A stretch of DNA of 64,000 bases from Anniella stebbinsi (taxonomy: Eukaryota; Chordata; Lepidosauria; Squamata; Anniellidae), in NCBI GenBank assembly GCA_029215795.1, contig JARDYH010000004.1:216606517-216670516 (forward strand), in the 5' to 3' direction. Positions 1 through 12,304 of the stretch are shown here, in pieces (the first letter of the stretch is position 1; every line of letters starts with the position of its first letter). The position numbers and the translations under genes were made by a program. The notes under the pieces are model-generated. The model worked only from the letters and a program-made list of their open reading frames with translations, made no database searches and was not told where the DNA came from.

Positions 1-25
1 CCCTGTGACCCCTAGGCTAGCCTGC

Positions 26-300
26 TTCATAAGAAGAGCCACGCTGGATCATCCCCAGGGTCCACCTAGTTCAACATTCTGTTCACGCAGTGGCCAAGCA
101 GCTGCCCAGAGGAAACCCACAAGCAGGACATGAGAGGAACAGCACCCTCCCGTCCATGTACCCTTGGGCATGATGGAGGATGCTGTCCTGTTGCACGACA
201 AATTCGCTTCTGTATATGGAATGGGGGTGCACCATCTTGTCCTTCTCTTCAGGCAGCCAAATGTCTGAATTCTGCTGATAGCCCATGATAACCCCTCATT
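26..300 (+). repeat. Interspersed repeat A
   Basis: Begins AAGAAGAGCCACGCTGGATC and shares its order of motifs (CACGCAGTGGCCAA, CCACAAGCAGGACATGAG) with 1950-2076. Family not identified. Confidence 0.55.
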
Positions 301-474
301 TGCCAGCTAGAATGAAAGAGGTAGGCAGTGAAATGAAGTTAACCGAAGCCTCAATGTCAACAAATCATGAACGTGAAGTTAACCATCCAGATGCTCCTTT
401 CCATTCAAATGAAGACATCACTCTCACCTTCATTCCCTAGAGCAGGGCAGCAATAGATGAGAAGGGGCTAGATC

Positions 475-607
475 AAGGGTGGGCAACTTTTAGCCCTCCA
501 GATGTTTTGATCTACAACTCCCATGATCCTTCACCATTGGCTATGCTGGCTAGGGCTGCTGGGAGATGCAGGCCAAAACATCTGGAGGACCACAACTTGC
601 CCACCCT
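475..607. repeat. Foldback repeat B
   Basis: AAGGGTGGGCAA at the left and TTGCCCACCCTT at the right are exact complements. CTCCAGATGTTTTG is likewise mirrored by CAAAACATCTGGAG. The total is 133 bp. Confidence 0.65.
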
Positions 608-1945
608 TGGACCTGATAGTTCAAAGTCTTTCCCTGCTTGTCTCTTCTCCTAGATCCTGGGGACTACTCTGCAACTCAGATGATCTCTCACACGTCCCAC
701 TCTCTCCCACACCTGTGCAATTTTTCAAGCCTCCAACAGCAACGGAGACATGGGAGGGGTTGTTTTGTTGTTATTGTTGTTGTTATGTTGTCTTTTCCCT
801 TATGCTCTGGCTGTTTGGGAAGTTATGCTGCAGATTGGATCAATTTCAATGCAGTCCTGACCTGTTCTATACTTCTTAGCATCCATAAGGCATAAATTGA
901 TTCCGATGTCAGTGGTTCCTGTTTGTAGACCATGCTGTTTTGTCTCCTGAAGCCAGATGAAGATATGGGGAAGCATAGTAGCCAAAACATCCCTGATTCA
1001 AACCTCATCTGATCCATGAATTGACTTGGTGGCCACTATCTCTCAACTCCTGTCCCCCTCTGTATTATGGAGATAACAAGCAGGGGCCTCTGCATGTGTT
1101 TGTGTGTATGTGTGGCAGGGGGTGGGGAGGAGGCACGGTGGGAGAATCACTCTCTCTGTGTGAGTGTGGGGAATGAATTGGCATGAGAAGATGTTTTCTG
1201 GGAACCCATCATGTGATTGTGCCAATTCCCTTGCGTTGACACACACGTGATTCTTTCGAAAAGTTACAGTGCATTTGGCACCATATAGTGTTCATTAATC
1301 TACAAGGTTGTTTCGTGACTGAGCAATAAACGAGAATGAACCTGAGGGCACAACTAGACATTACCAACAACAACAACAACCCCTGGGCCTGAGTCTGCCA
1401 CTAAGAAAAAAGTCCTCACATTTCCTCTTCCTTTCCCCTTTGACATGTAGAAAAGAAATATGTGCTGCTGTGCTACCTTGCATTTCCCCGTGGCAGTCAT
1501 AGATGTGGAGTGGGGAAGGTGATGACGTGATGACATTACATAATATGTTTCATTATGAGTTACGGAGTGGGGGAAAGAGGAAGGGGAACCTGAAACAGGG
1601 GAAGTTGTTCCCACTCTGCCTAGAGGTAGTTGTTCTTAATAATTAAAGAATACAAACAGTATATCTATCCATCCATCTGTCTATAACTATCTAACAGCCC
1701 ACAATACGCTGAACTCCTAAATGGCCTGCTGACATATTTAAAGTACTCAAGTAAAGGCATTAACACCTTAGTGTGCACAGTCTACTGAACCTACAATTTT
1801 AGAAAAAGGCAAACCCCACCAAACATTAAAATTGTGCATGTGTATGACCAGGATGATTAAAAAAGAAAGAAAAAGCAGGGGTTCATGACAGAGCTGGTAC
1901 CAGCAGACTAGTGGTGGAGTGCTAAACATGTTGAGAATATAAAAA
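608..1945. other. Upstream intergenic DNA, nothing identified
   Basis: No coding pattern. A CAA run at 1367-1379 and an (ATCT)n-like stretch near 1664-1690 are the only structure noted. Confidence 0.5.
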
Positions 1946-1949
1946 CAGC

Positions 1950-2480
1950 CATGCTGGATCAGACCAAGGCTCTATCTAGTTCCACATCATGTTCACACAG
2001 TGGCCAACCAGCTGCCTGGGGAAAACAAGCAACTAAGACATGAGCGCAACAGCACTCTTCTTCTTGTGGTCCCCAGTAGGGTGACCAGATAAAATCCAGG
2101 TCAGGGCTCATGTAACTTTAACAGTTGTAGAGCAAAGGGAATTTCAGCCAGTGTCATTTGTATGCAATTAGTTCCTGGTGATATTCCCTCTTCATCACAA
2201 CAGTTAAAGGTGCAGGCACTATACTAGAGTGACCATATACAAAAGAAGGCAGGGCCCCTGCAACTTTAACAGTTGTGATGAAGAGGGAATTTCACCAGGA
2301 ACTAATTGCATACAAATGACACTGGCTGAAATTCCCTTTTCTCTACAACTGTTAAAGTTACATGAGCCCTGACCTGGATTTTATCTGGTCACCCTAGTCA
2401 CCAGCAACTGGTGTACATAGGCATACTGCCTCTGATACTAGAGGTAGCATATAGCCATCTGGGCTAGTAGTCATTGGTAA
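1950..2480 (+). repeat. Interspersed repeat A, split by a MITE
   Basis: The left part (1950-2076) matches the first repeat of the window; the sequence resumes at about 2397 (CACCAGCAACTGGTGTACAT). The interruption is exactly the palindromic element 2079-2394 with its TA flanks, so the MITE inserted into an existing copy. Confidence 0.6.
2079..2394. mobile_element. Palindromic MITE, TA-flanked
   Basis: Two 138-bp arms (2079-2216 and 2257-2394) are inverted copies with about four mismatches, separated by 40 bp. The outer ends are GGGTGACCAGATA and its complement, flanked by TA on both sides, suggesting a Tc1/mariner-type target. The right-hand half contains a complete shorter element of the same family as 57256-57420. 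It interrupts the repeat at 1950-2076/2397-2480. Confidence 0.75.
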
Positions 2481-2484
2481 CCTA

Positions 2485-4955
2485 ATGCTCCATGAATTCA
2501 TCTAATACCCCTTTACAGCCATTCTTTAAAGTGGTGGGTGGGACTTGTAGCATTCCAATTTTTAGGATACACCAACTATTCTTGACTGAGGATGCAATTC
2601 TATATTCATTAACCTGGGAACAAGCTCCACTTAATGTAATGGAATTTACTTCTGAGTAGTCTTCTCTAGGTTTGCACTGATATGACTTCTGTGAAACTGG
2701 TAGCATTGTCTGATGCAGAAATAATCATAATGTACAGCCGGTATTAGGGAATGAAAATAAAATAAACCTGAACTTTCTTTTGCCTCGGCAGAAGCTCTGC
2801 CAGACAAATATTTGAAAAGAGGAGGTTTTTAGTCTCAGAGATATGGAAGAGAATGTAAAATGTACCTTCAGAAAACACAAATTGGAAAAATGTTATAACT
2901 AGATACACATGTATTCTGCTGGATTCTAATAATCTGAGTCAATTCCCAAAAGACACCATCTCAATACAAATCACAGCTTACCTATTTTTATTCAACGACT
3001 CACTAAATGAAAATGGGTCATACCATTCTGGCTCAAAACGCAACACAAACTAAGTGAATATCACAAATAGAAGAAATGCAGAAAACATGTTACCTTGTGT
3101 TTTTTAAAACTCGGCAAAATAAAAAAAACTATATAAATAAATACTTTTTGTTAAAGGGCAAATTTACATATAATGGTGGCAGTATAGGTACCGTCATAAA
3201 CTTGAAACATGTATGGCCACATTTCTGCCTATTTAATTGCCTATGTAGGCATCCATGTAGTTTGGGTCAGTTATAAAGAATCCTTGAAAATTAAGAGTTC
3301 ACAAGGTGCAATTATAATTAATATTGCCTTATCTACTCTGATCTATACATGTAAGAAAGCTTCTCTGGTAACCAAATCCACCAAGTTCAAGAAGACCATA
3401 TATTCCTTGTTTAATGTGGAAATCCATTTCTTTGTGACATCCATATCTCACATCTATTTGTATGCAAAACAATTAAATTATCTCACTAAGAGGCAAAGAC
3501 ACCTGCCTGCTATGTATACAGAAGGGAGCAATAACCAGCACAATTAACCATCTGAAAACACAAGATGGGGGGAAGGAAGGATAGAAATGTTGGGCCCAAG
3601 CGAATGGAATAAGGAAATAGGGGGCATGTGGAATGACCATGGGTACTGGAAGATTAACAGGACAGTTGAGGAGAAAAGGGGGTAGATGCCTTATGCTTGT
3701 TCCCTGGTTCTTCCTCCAAATGGTTGGCTCCTGACTGCCTTACCAGCTTGTCCTTTACTCTGGTGGTGTTGTTGAATGCCAGGTCAGCCCAAAACAAAAT
3801 CTCCCCTTGCCCATGATTTAATTGTGATGAGAGAGCTATCCTGGTGTGTATTACCAAGAATTGGGGTGGAGGGACTAGGAAAAGTTAGTCTCTCGCAGCT
3901 GTGTCCTCCTGGGTATTTGGTAGAGTAAGTGTTTCTGTCCATTCTGTCCATGAGTGTTTGTTTTGGGTACCCAAGATAGTTTACAGATTCTGCTGGTATA
4001 CCACCCACCCCATTGATCATCAGTCTCCCTGCCTGAGCTGATATAGTCTGAATTTGGTGTTGGGGACAGATAAGATTAGGGTTCTGGGGATCTCAACTTC
4101 CATGTTGAGGTTGCCTGGGGCAGCTCAGGACTTCATGGCCATCATGGCAACCATGGGGCTGTCCAAACATATTATTGGCCCAATACATGTAGGAATACAC
4201 ATGCTTGATATGGTTTTCTTGACTTGATCTGAAAGTGGAGGAATTAACAGCTATCTCCTTATCATGATCAATTCCTATTGAGGATTAGACTCTCAATGGT
4301 CTTTCCTCTCTGCATGGGTGGGGGAACCTATTAAAATGGTCAGCCCACAGAATTCTAGAGGACTCTGGGGAACTTTTCTGCTATTCTGGCTGGTGCTGCT
4401 GTTGAAGACCTGGTTACTCTGTGGTATAGATATCACTCTGGCAGTTGAAATGATTGCACCCAAGAGCCTTTCCCTCCCAGCAGAGCCTGGGCAGCTCCTT
4501 GGTATACATCCGAGTTGAGGGCAATGAAGCAAGAGGGAAGATGGCTGGAACGCAAGTGAAGGAAGACTTATGCCAAGTCCAACCGAATACAGAGCTCATT
4601 ATCGAGCCTACTGTATAGTGGTGAATGAAGAAAGAAGAAGCTCATTTCCACCAGCATTAAATCTTCTCAGTGGCATCAAGCAAAGCTCTTCCAATTTGTT
4701 CTGACTTGCAATCTGGGCCATGGAGAAAGATGGCAGAACCCTTGATAGCATGCTGTGATAAGGGGAACACTTTGAATATAAAGTTACTTGCATCTGTCAC
4801 AACTTTGACACCACTGTTAACGCAGTCCCATAAGTAGAGATGTGCTAGACTTGTTTTATTGGATGGCTTTCAGTAGTTGAGGTGCAAGGTTTAACTCCGG
4901 TCAATCACCTCTGTGCCTGACTCTTGCCCTTTATGTGCTATTACAGGGATGGGAT
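2485..4955. other. Upstream intergenic DNA, nothing identified
   Basis: AT-rich. The short ORFs here show no recognisable protein. Confidence 0.5.
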
Positions 4956-4957
4956 GT

Positions 4958-5125
4958 TTGGCTTGGTCCAGGTTACAATGGTTATAAATTCCTCCTTGAG
5001 AGAGGGGGCGGTTCTGGCCCCTTGACCACTCCTGAAGAAACCTAACCTGGACCCAGAAGATGCCAATAACTATAGGCCAATTGTCAATATCCCCTTCCTG
5101 GACAAGTTGCTTGAGTAGGTGGTTA
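4958..5125 (+). mobile_element. L2-type LINE fragment
   Basis: The stretch 5042-5119 translates to P-N-L-D-P-E-D-A-N-N-Y-R-P-I, the NYRPI motif at the start of a LINE reverse transcriptase, and then meets a stop. Nothing further of the element follows. The left 80 bp fit the preceding linker. Confidence 0.6.
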
Positions 5126-5572
5126 CACAGTAATGTAATAAAGAAATATTCAGAAACATATTGTTTCTGATACTGTAGTAATATATTGCCATCTTAACTA
5201 TTAGCCATTGATAGCCTTACCCTCCATTAATTTGTCTCATCTCCTCTTAAAGCCAAGTATGTGGCCATTACAACATCTTGTAGAAATGAATTCCATAGTT
5301 TTAACTATGAGTAACATGGAAAAAGTACCTTTTGTCTGTCATAAATTGAAAACCTACAGCAATAGGCCACGCATGTACAAAATTATGTCTCTGGTCATGC
5401 AGATTTGCTATTTCTTTTGGTGCATGTATATGTATTTTTATTGTTACGTTGTTACGTTGTTGTTTTTGGATCACTGTTTTAACTGGCTGTTAGGTGCCTT
5501 TTGGGTCTCATTAGAAATGAAAAGACACACACATTACCCTACAGTTTGATAGGTCACTCAATACTACACGTG

Positions 5573-5599
5573 TATACACACACACACACACACACACAA
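5573..5599. repeat. (CA)n microsatellite
   Basis: About 13 CA units. Confidence 0.9.
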
Positions 5600-5999
5600 T
5601 TACATCCTTAGTTTGGTAGGTCTCTCAATACCATAATAAGACATAGAAATCATTGGCCAAGTTAAAACTTCTCAGCTTCCACAGCAGTTTTGAGGTGGTG
5701 GGGTGAGGTGGAGATAAAACATGGTATAGCACTAAAGCATTTTGTACTTTTACTTAAAAAGAGAGAGAAAGACGAGAAGGAACCAGAACCATCTACCTCC
5801 AGACTGCTTTATTCTCCTCTCAAGAGCTGGCGAAAGTCGGGTGGGGGAAATTCCTCTAAATTGGTGGTGGCGGAATGGGAACCCCCCAGAAGGGTATGTC
5901 ACGCCAGCAGCGGCTGAGGAAGAGAGTCAAGCAAGCCAGGGTGGCTCTGTGAGGAAACTGGAGAGGCGGGCCGAAGGGAGCCGGTTCTGGTCACCCGCG

Positions 6000-6638
6000 A
6001 AGGAGGGAAGGAAGGAAGGAAAGAGCGGAGGAGGGAGCGAGCGAGTGAGCGAGCGCGCACTTGGGAAGAGGGAGCCGCGGCGGCGGCTTCACCCACAGGA
6101 GGGAGGAGGACGGAGCTGGCGAATTAAAATGGCTACCAGCAGCTGCAGCGGGAGCAGCGGCGATGGCGGCAGGAGCAGCTGGAACTGGAACAGCAGCGAA
6201 AGCGCCGCCTTCTCGCCTCCCGGGGTTGTCCGTTCGGCCTGGCCGGGCCTTGATTGATAGCGAAGAAGCGACGCTGGGACCTGCCAGCTGACGGGAGTCC
6301 GACGGCGGGCGGCGCTGCTACTGCCGGTGCCTGAAATCTCACCCCCCCCCCCCTTTGCCTGGACTGCAGCCTCGCCGTAGGAAAAGAGCGTGAGGGAGGC
6401 GGGCAGCCGCCCCTCCCAGCCCGGCCGGGCTCTCCCACAGAGCCGCCGCCGCCCTCCTCACATTATTATCGCCAATACTTATTCCCCCCTCCCGCATTGA
6501 TTTATATGAAAACCCAGTTCTTTTAATTTAAAAATTATATGTCTATAAGGCCTCTCAGGTGGGGCGGATACTGGACACATCTCCCCCCCCCCCCACTCCC
6601 CTCGGGTGGAGGGGGAACCGCGGAGCGACCACCCTTCG
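6000..6638 (+). other. WDFY3: Candidate non-coding first exon of WDFY3
   Basis: The right edge is set by the donor CG|GTGAGTAAA at 6639, the best donor in the CpG block. The left edge is a guess. The block contains an AUG in good context at 6129 (see the uORF entry). A second good donor, GCGG|GTGAGTGG at 7593, could serve a longer or alternative exon. Confidence 0.4.
6129..6257 (+). other. Possible upstream ORF (42 codons) in the first exon
   Basis: The ATG at 6129 has A at -3 and G at +4 and opens 42 codons rich in Ser, Gly and Ala, ending at TGA 6255-6257. If the first exon covers this position the frame would be met by scanning ribosomes long before the WDFY3 start, which is on another exon. 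The GCN/AGC-rich content could equally be chance in a CpG island. Confidence 0.3.
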
Positions 6639-7063
6639 GTGAGTAAACGGAGCGGCGTCTGTTTTCCCCTTCGCCTCAGGCGGCTATTTTGTGGCGAGAC
6701 AAGCGACTCGGGGACTTCAGGGCGAACCTCCTTCCCTCCCTCTCCCCGTTTTCTGCCACCTCGCCCCCCCCCCCCCGCGGACCTTTGCCTGGGGCGAGAG
6801 GGGGTGGCGGCACCCCGTCTCCCTCCCATCCCTTCCTAGGCCGCAACGGCGGCTTCGGTCTCTCCTCTGCTTCCTTCCCAGAGATGTTGCAGCAGGAGCC
6901 GCTTCCTGTTTCTTCCGCCTTCCACCCCCTTCCACAAATATCCCTTGCCTTTGGCTCGGCTACCTCTAGCCCCCCTTTTCCTGTGCTTCGTTGTGAAGTG
7001 CAGGGGGGGGGGCAGTTAGCCGCATTGCTTAGAGATTATAGGATGCGATATAAGGAGAAGGAG

Positions 7064-7150
7064 AATTATTATTATTATTATTATTATTGTTATTATTATT
7101 ATTTACATTTATATACCGCCCCATAGCCGAAGCACCTCTCAGATGTAAAT
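7064..7150 (-). repeat. LINE-type 3' tail, minus strand, with (TTA)n
   Basis: A (TTA)n run (7066-7104) precedes TTTATATACCGCCCCATAGC, the complement of a common reptile LINE/SINE 3' tail. It lies just 3' of the CpG block. Confidence 0.5.
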
Positions 7151-7599
7151 AAGATAAAGGAGCCTGGGAGCCAGACTTCCTGATTATTATTTTTTTATGC
7201 TTATTATTTTCGATGGCTTGTTTTATTCTGCTGGTGGGTTGTTTTGTGTGTGTGTGTTCTTTGAACCTGCACGGGAGTACGGGCCTTTTCTCCAATAAAT
7301 GATTTTAAAAAAAGAAAGAGAAATAAAGCAGAGCTCGCGTCTGCTTTCACCTAAGGGGGGGACAGGTTACAAAACCCCCAGTCTATGGAAGCTGCCTCTG
7401 CTTGCTAGTAGAGGGACAGAAAGGCCCATGGAAACACTGACAGTCGCCTCTTCCTGGACCTGCAGTGATTGCTGCTTTAACCCTGTGCTACTGCATGCTG
7501 TCTTCAGTTTTTGTTAAACCAAGGATGACCGGTTATTGTTTTGTTTGTTTTGTTTTTGGGTTTTTTTTGTTCCTCCTGGATACTGGAAGCGGGTGAGTG

Positions 7600-8530
7600 G
7601 GCAGGGGGAAGAGAAGCAGGAAGACAGCCTTTTAAAAGAATCAATCCCAATCTTCCCTACCTTGCCCTGCCGTACAATAAAGGAAAATAACAAAAGGCAT
7701 CCAATCCCTGTGGATTAGAGGTGGTTTTTTTTATAAAGTGGGTTACATGATAGGTTTATAGAAGCTGAAGAAAAAACATATTTGCCTGGAAGGATGTTAA
7801 AATTGGTGCAAGAGAGGTGAAGGAAGGCGGAGGGGCAAGGAAGGATTGACTAGTCATTAGGAACTGGAATAGCTTTTGAAAAGGTTGAGTTATGTTAGTT
7901 TAAATAACCCTGGTAGTTGTACTAGAGGATCTTCCTAATTGTTAGATGCCAATCTTGTAATGGTTTGGGGGAATTTTTTTTTATTGTGTTAGAAGATCCA
8001 TGTTTTGCCTTATAGCATTTTATAGCTATTGATGTAAATGTAGTAAGTGCTTGCATAGAAATTCACTGTAAAACAAACTTGTACGCTGTGTTTCATAAGC
8101 TAGTTGAAATGTTTCATTGTCCTATAGACTGCAGTGACCTGAGTGCAGGATTCTGTATAAAAACCTGCATGGCTTGATTCCATATCTATATCTACATCTG
8201 GTATAGACTCCTTCCCCCTCTAATATTATTACTTTTCTGAAGGGTGAAAGAAAGTAAGCAGCCATACATTATTCTAATTCTCACCATGTCTCTGAGATGA
8301 ACACAATAGCATTCACTATTACAAATAATTGTTCCAGAACTTCACTTGCTCATGAAGCGATAATAAATGCATCTGCTATTCTAGACTCTTAGAACTGGAG
8401 ACTGTGAAAAGCAAGTCTGCAGTTTCCAAAATTGGGTGCCTGAGTATTTGCAGGCTTTCAGAATCATGTTTTAAAAATAAGAGTAATGTTGAATGAGAGT
8501 ATTGCTGAGTGGTCTTGCATACTGGGTCCC
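7600..8530. other. Intron, unique-looking
   Basis: No repeat or exon recognised. The start of the stretch carries a second donor-like GTGAGT at 7593. Confidence 0.4.
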
Positions 8531-8533
8531 TGC

Positions 8534-8663
8534 TAGGGGTAGGCAACCTGGAACCCTCCAGATGGTTTGGCTGACAACTCATAATTCCCAGCTAGTATGG
8601 CCAGTGGTCAGAGATTTGGGGAGTTAGTCCAAAACATCTGGAGGAAATCAGGTTGCCTACTGC
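8534..8663. repeat. Foldback repeat B copy
   Basis: GGTAGGCAACC at the left pairs with GGTTGCCTACT at the right, with CTCCAGATG/CATCTGGAG inside as in the copy at 475. Confidence 0.6.
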
Positions 8664-8664
8664 T

Positions 8665-10765
8665 GGCTTACACAGTGCAACCCATTGTAAAGTCTTTGGA
8701 TATTGGTTTTCTAAATTGTGGCAGTTATGCTCATGATTAGAAAAGGCACCCTCCAAGCTTATTCCTCAGCTGCTTTAAATGTTAAGATTTTAGTAATTTT
8801 TCAGCCAGTAAATTAATTGGAAATACAGAATAAATATTGTTTGTGAGGAAAATATATATTTTGATAGATACTATGGATCTAGCTTTAATGTGTATGAAAT
8901 CCAAGATTATCTCTCGGATCAGAGCTCACCTTGTTCGGATATGACTTCAAGACCTCTTTTTCTCTCTCTTTCTCCCTGAAATACCATCAAATACCAGGAA
9001 TTTAACAATAATACACTTGTGCACTACTGTTCCGGCACTCAGAAATTTGTCTTAGATCTCTGCCTTGGACAGACAACTAGCCAGGTTTAAGTTATAACAG
9101 TCATCATCTCCTATTACAGATATGTGGGTAATACCCCTGAAGCCAATGCATGGGAAAACACTATTTTCCATGTAAACATTGCTGAATATGTTTGATTGTG
9201 TTTAAGAAGGAAATGTTTGGTTAAATATCAGGGAGTATGCATGAAGTATATTTAGGGAGGAAAACACAGAGAAGCTTGAAATCGCTGCCATTGAACGTTT
9301 GTGACATAGACCCTGTTGTTCAGTAGCTGTAGCATCTTCCTATTTAGGATTAGTGCAGTTCCACTTGTGGTGATTAACCAACAGTGTTACACATTTCTGT
9401 ATAGGAAGAAGCAATGATGCCCCATGTTTATAGTCATGTGAATGTAAATCACTATTTCTTTGTGAATATATAATGAGAAGCAGGAGTCTATTGTGTTCTA
9501 CCCCAATGACCAAAATAAATATGGGCGCATGTTACCAAAATCAATGGAGCTTTCCCAGTGTATATGTTCACCAACAACCCCTCCTGAGGTTAAATAGAGA
9601 GAGTTTATACACTGTCAAGAAGATGAATGCCATCTGAAGTGTCTTCAGACTCAGTGTGTAATTTCAACTCTCTTGAGTTGAAATAGAAAGTAAACAGACT
9701 AATGCTTCCCTTCTGTGTTCAATATTTTGGTCCTTTTTCTGGTTCGTTGGAAAAAATAGTAATGATTTGGAATGAAAACATCAAATCACCTTTGAAATAG
9801 CAAAGTTGAGGTTGAAATGCCAATCATTTTAATATAACATTGTGGAGCTCTATTATACTGAATCACCATTGGTTCATCTAGTCCGCTACTATGTAGTCCA
9901 GCTTTCAAATGCTCTCTAAAGCAGATCTTTCCCAGCTATTGGAAACTTCTGATTTGCAGTCCTGGAGATGCCAGAATCTGAAGCAGGAACCTTCTGCATG
10001 CTACCATTGACCTTTGGCCTGGCACCTATTTATAATACTGTGGTGCCAACAGTCTGTTAACAATGCAGATATTAGTCTGTACATGTAACAATGAATTTCT
10101 TTCCACGTTGTGTTAAGTTCTGTGGTATATAAGGCTGCTAGATTTGTCTTACCTCACTTGTATTATTTACAAATCAGTCCATGAAAATAATCTTCTTTCA
10201 AATGGCATTATTTAGGGTTACAGTTTTATAGCACCATCCTAAACATGTCTACTTGGAAAAGAAGTTCTGTGTTCGATAGAACTTCTTAGGAACCATGCTT
10301 AGGCTGTTGCTGCACAACTCAGTCCTAAATATGTTTATGCAACAGTAGGTTTTATAGAATTAAATGGGAATTAGCTTCACATCCAGAGTGCTTCAGTATG
10401 CCCTTACAAAGTTGTAAACTTACTTGTTTTCAGCAGAATTCCCTCTTACTCTCTTGAAGAGAATTGCTTTTGAATTTCTGACAGTTTGTTCCCAAAGCTA
10501 CTCTTAGAAATGCCACTGGTGTGCGAAAAAAATGCTTTAATTTCTGTGTAAATTTAAAGATATAAATTAATAGAAATTACATATATTGAGATAGGGAGAT
10601 GGATTGTTTGCCATGAGACTGTCAGTATTTGCTTCATTCTGATAATTTAGCATTTTCCTTCTCCTTCTCCCCCATTTCTATTTAAATAATAATTGTAACA
10701 TTGTGATTTCCAAGAAAATAATTTACCACAAGAGACCACATCAAGATTTTTGTTTGTTTGTTCAA
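8665..10765. other. Intron, nothing identified
   Basis: AT-rich with no open frame of note. The piece 9850-10010 (ATTGGTTCATCTAGTCC...) may be an old SINE or LINE remnant. Confidence 0.4.
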
Positions 10766-10770
10766 GGCCG

Positions 10771-10902
10771 TCTCCCCCGACCTGGTGCTCTTCAGATGTT
10801 TTGGACTTCAGCTCCTATCAGCCCCAGCCAGCATGGCTAATATTCAGGAATTCTGAGAGTTGTCATCTAGAACATCTTGAGGGCATCAGGTTGGGGAAGG
10901 GT
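10771..10902. repeat. Foldback repeat B copy
   Basis: Diverged copy with TCTTCAGATGTTTTGG and the mirrored AGAACATCTTGAGG. The ends are CCCCGACC and GGTTGGGG. Confidence 0.5.
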
Positions 10903-11529
10903 GATTCAGAATGTCTATCCAGTCCAGATTACAATGTAAGAATAAAAAAGTTATAAACACAATTGGTGTAATTCTGAATTAGAATAGCAATTAAAACAGC
11001 AACATTTATGAAACATCTCTGTTCTTGGTTACCCTAACTAGACTTTTACCACAGTAGCTCAAGCTCTTAGTCTTGTCCTTAATAGAAACTGGCAATTTTA
11101 GGGAACTGTGCTCTGATAATGCTCTGTGTCATAATGACACTTTTGCTGCCTCTGAATCCGGTGATGTGGATTTTGAAATATCTACAACGTTTTGAAATAT
11201 GTAAGCAGATCTCAGTTGACGGCGTAAAAGAAGGCATGTGTGGGAAGAATATTGCACATATCTTCTAATATTAGTTCCTATAATAGTTTGGTGGCCTCTG
11301 TTCATATTCCGAGTTGAAACATATTTTAAATAGCTTTGTAATTGATTTGTTTAAATGTTCTTTATTGTAGTCCACTGGATTTTAGAAAAAAAAGGTATTT
11401 TAGTTATGATGAAGTGAATTGAGGTATGTACAATTTTATATAGGTCATATAATGGGACCATTTGGAAATCCAGATACTGCATTGTGTTCAGATGTACAAT
11501 CTCTCTGGGACTGAGTTTGGGAGGAAGTT

Positions 11530-12300
11530 GAGTGAGCGCTTATTGCTCAGTACACATACTATATAGGTCCCATTATACAAATGCTAAACCATGGTTTATG
11601 TTAACTATGATGTGTTGCGTTAGCCATGAATTATCTTGCAGGCAGGCAAGCGAACTGCAGCTTGTTTTCCCTGTTTCTGGTTTGTTTCTGTCCTACCCAT
11701 TTTGCCAACCTTCAGAATGGTTTTGTTTTCAGGCTGCTCTTGTTTGGGTGCCTTTATTTCAGGGTGGACAGCCATGCAAAGAAGCCAGCAATAAGCCACG
11801 TTTCTGGGTTCAGATATCTCAGCAAGCCATGGAAGCCAGACTTCATAAGCCAACAACAAACCATGGCTGCTATTTTTGACCTGTTCAGACAACACACTAA
11901 GCCATGGTGGTTAAGCACTTTGAGCTAAACATTGTCTTAGTGTGTCGTGTGGACCATTCCTAACCATGGTGGCTACATAGCCATGGTTTAAACACTCTCA
12001 CTATTTGCTGCAAAAGTGTTAGCGGCCTAACCTTGGTTTAATGTGTTGTCTGAACAGGCCCACTTGTTTGTAGCTGGTAACGAACCATGGTTTGTTTTCA
12101 GGGATGGGTTTAGATACAATGACAAGCCAGGCTTCAACAAATCACACCATGGCATAGTGTTATGTTCACACCAGGCCAATGTCAACAGATGGACCAATGG
12201 TCTGACTTGGTATATTACAGCTTCCTATGGTTCTGCCAGTTTGCAGCAGAAGATATATGTGTGCTACACTGATTTGTTGGCACTTGTGACATCATAAATT
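11530..12300. repeat. Foldback repeat C cluster
   Basis: Rich in CCATGGTT/AACCATGG motifs. An inner unit, 11878-12060, has ends GACCTGTTCAGACAACACA and TGTGTTGTCTGAACAGGCC (near-perfect inverted repeats). The outer part looks like a second copy around it, with CAGGCTTC/CAGACTTC and AAACCATGGC repeated. Confidence 0.55.
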
Positions 12301-12304
12301 CTCC

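Larger units (their letters stand above)
5850..6960 (+). promoter_or_regulatory. WDFY3: CpG-rich block, probable WDFY3 promoter and first exon
   Basis: This is the only long CpG-dense stretch upstream of the coding exons. It holds GGAGGGA/GAGCGAGC purine runs, GGCGGCGG tracts and C homopolymers near 6342-6354, 6584-6595 and 6764-6777. No clear TATA box is visible, as expected for a CpG-island promoter. It sits about 46 kb 5' of the start codon, and WDFY3 genes in other vertebrates are known to have long non-coding 5' exons and introns. The transcription start cannot be read from the sequence. A divergent non-coding transcript to the left is known in mammals but nothing here proves one. Confidence 0.65.

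Noticed and set aside
5742..6257. 171-codon open frame across the CpG block
   Set aside because: Composition (Arg, Gly, Ser, Glu from purine-rich CpG DNA) fits chance openness in GC-rich sequence. No protein is recognised, and only the short uATG portion is worth noting.
6133..6829. Minus-strand frames of 101 and 116 codons in the CpG block
   Set aside because: Low-complexity Arg/Gly/Pro/Ser products of CpG-island sequence with no motif.
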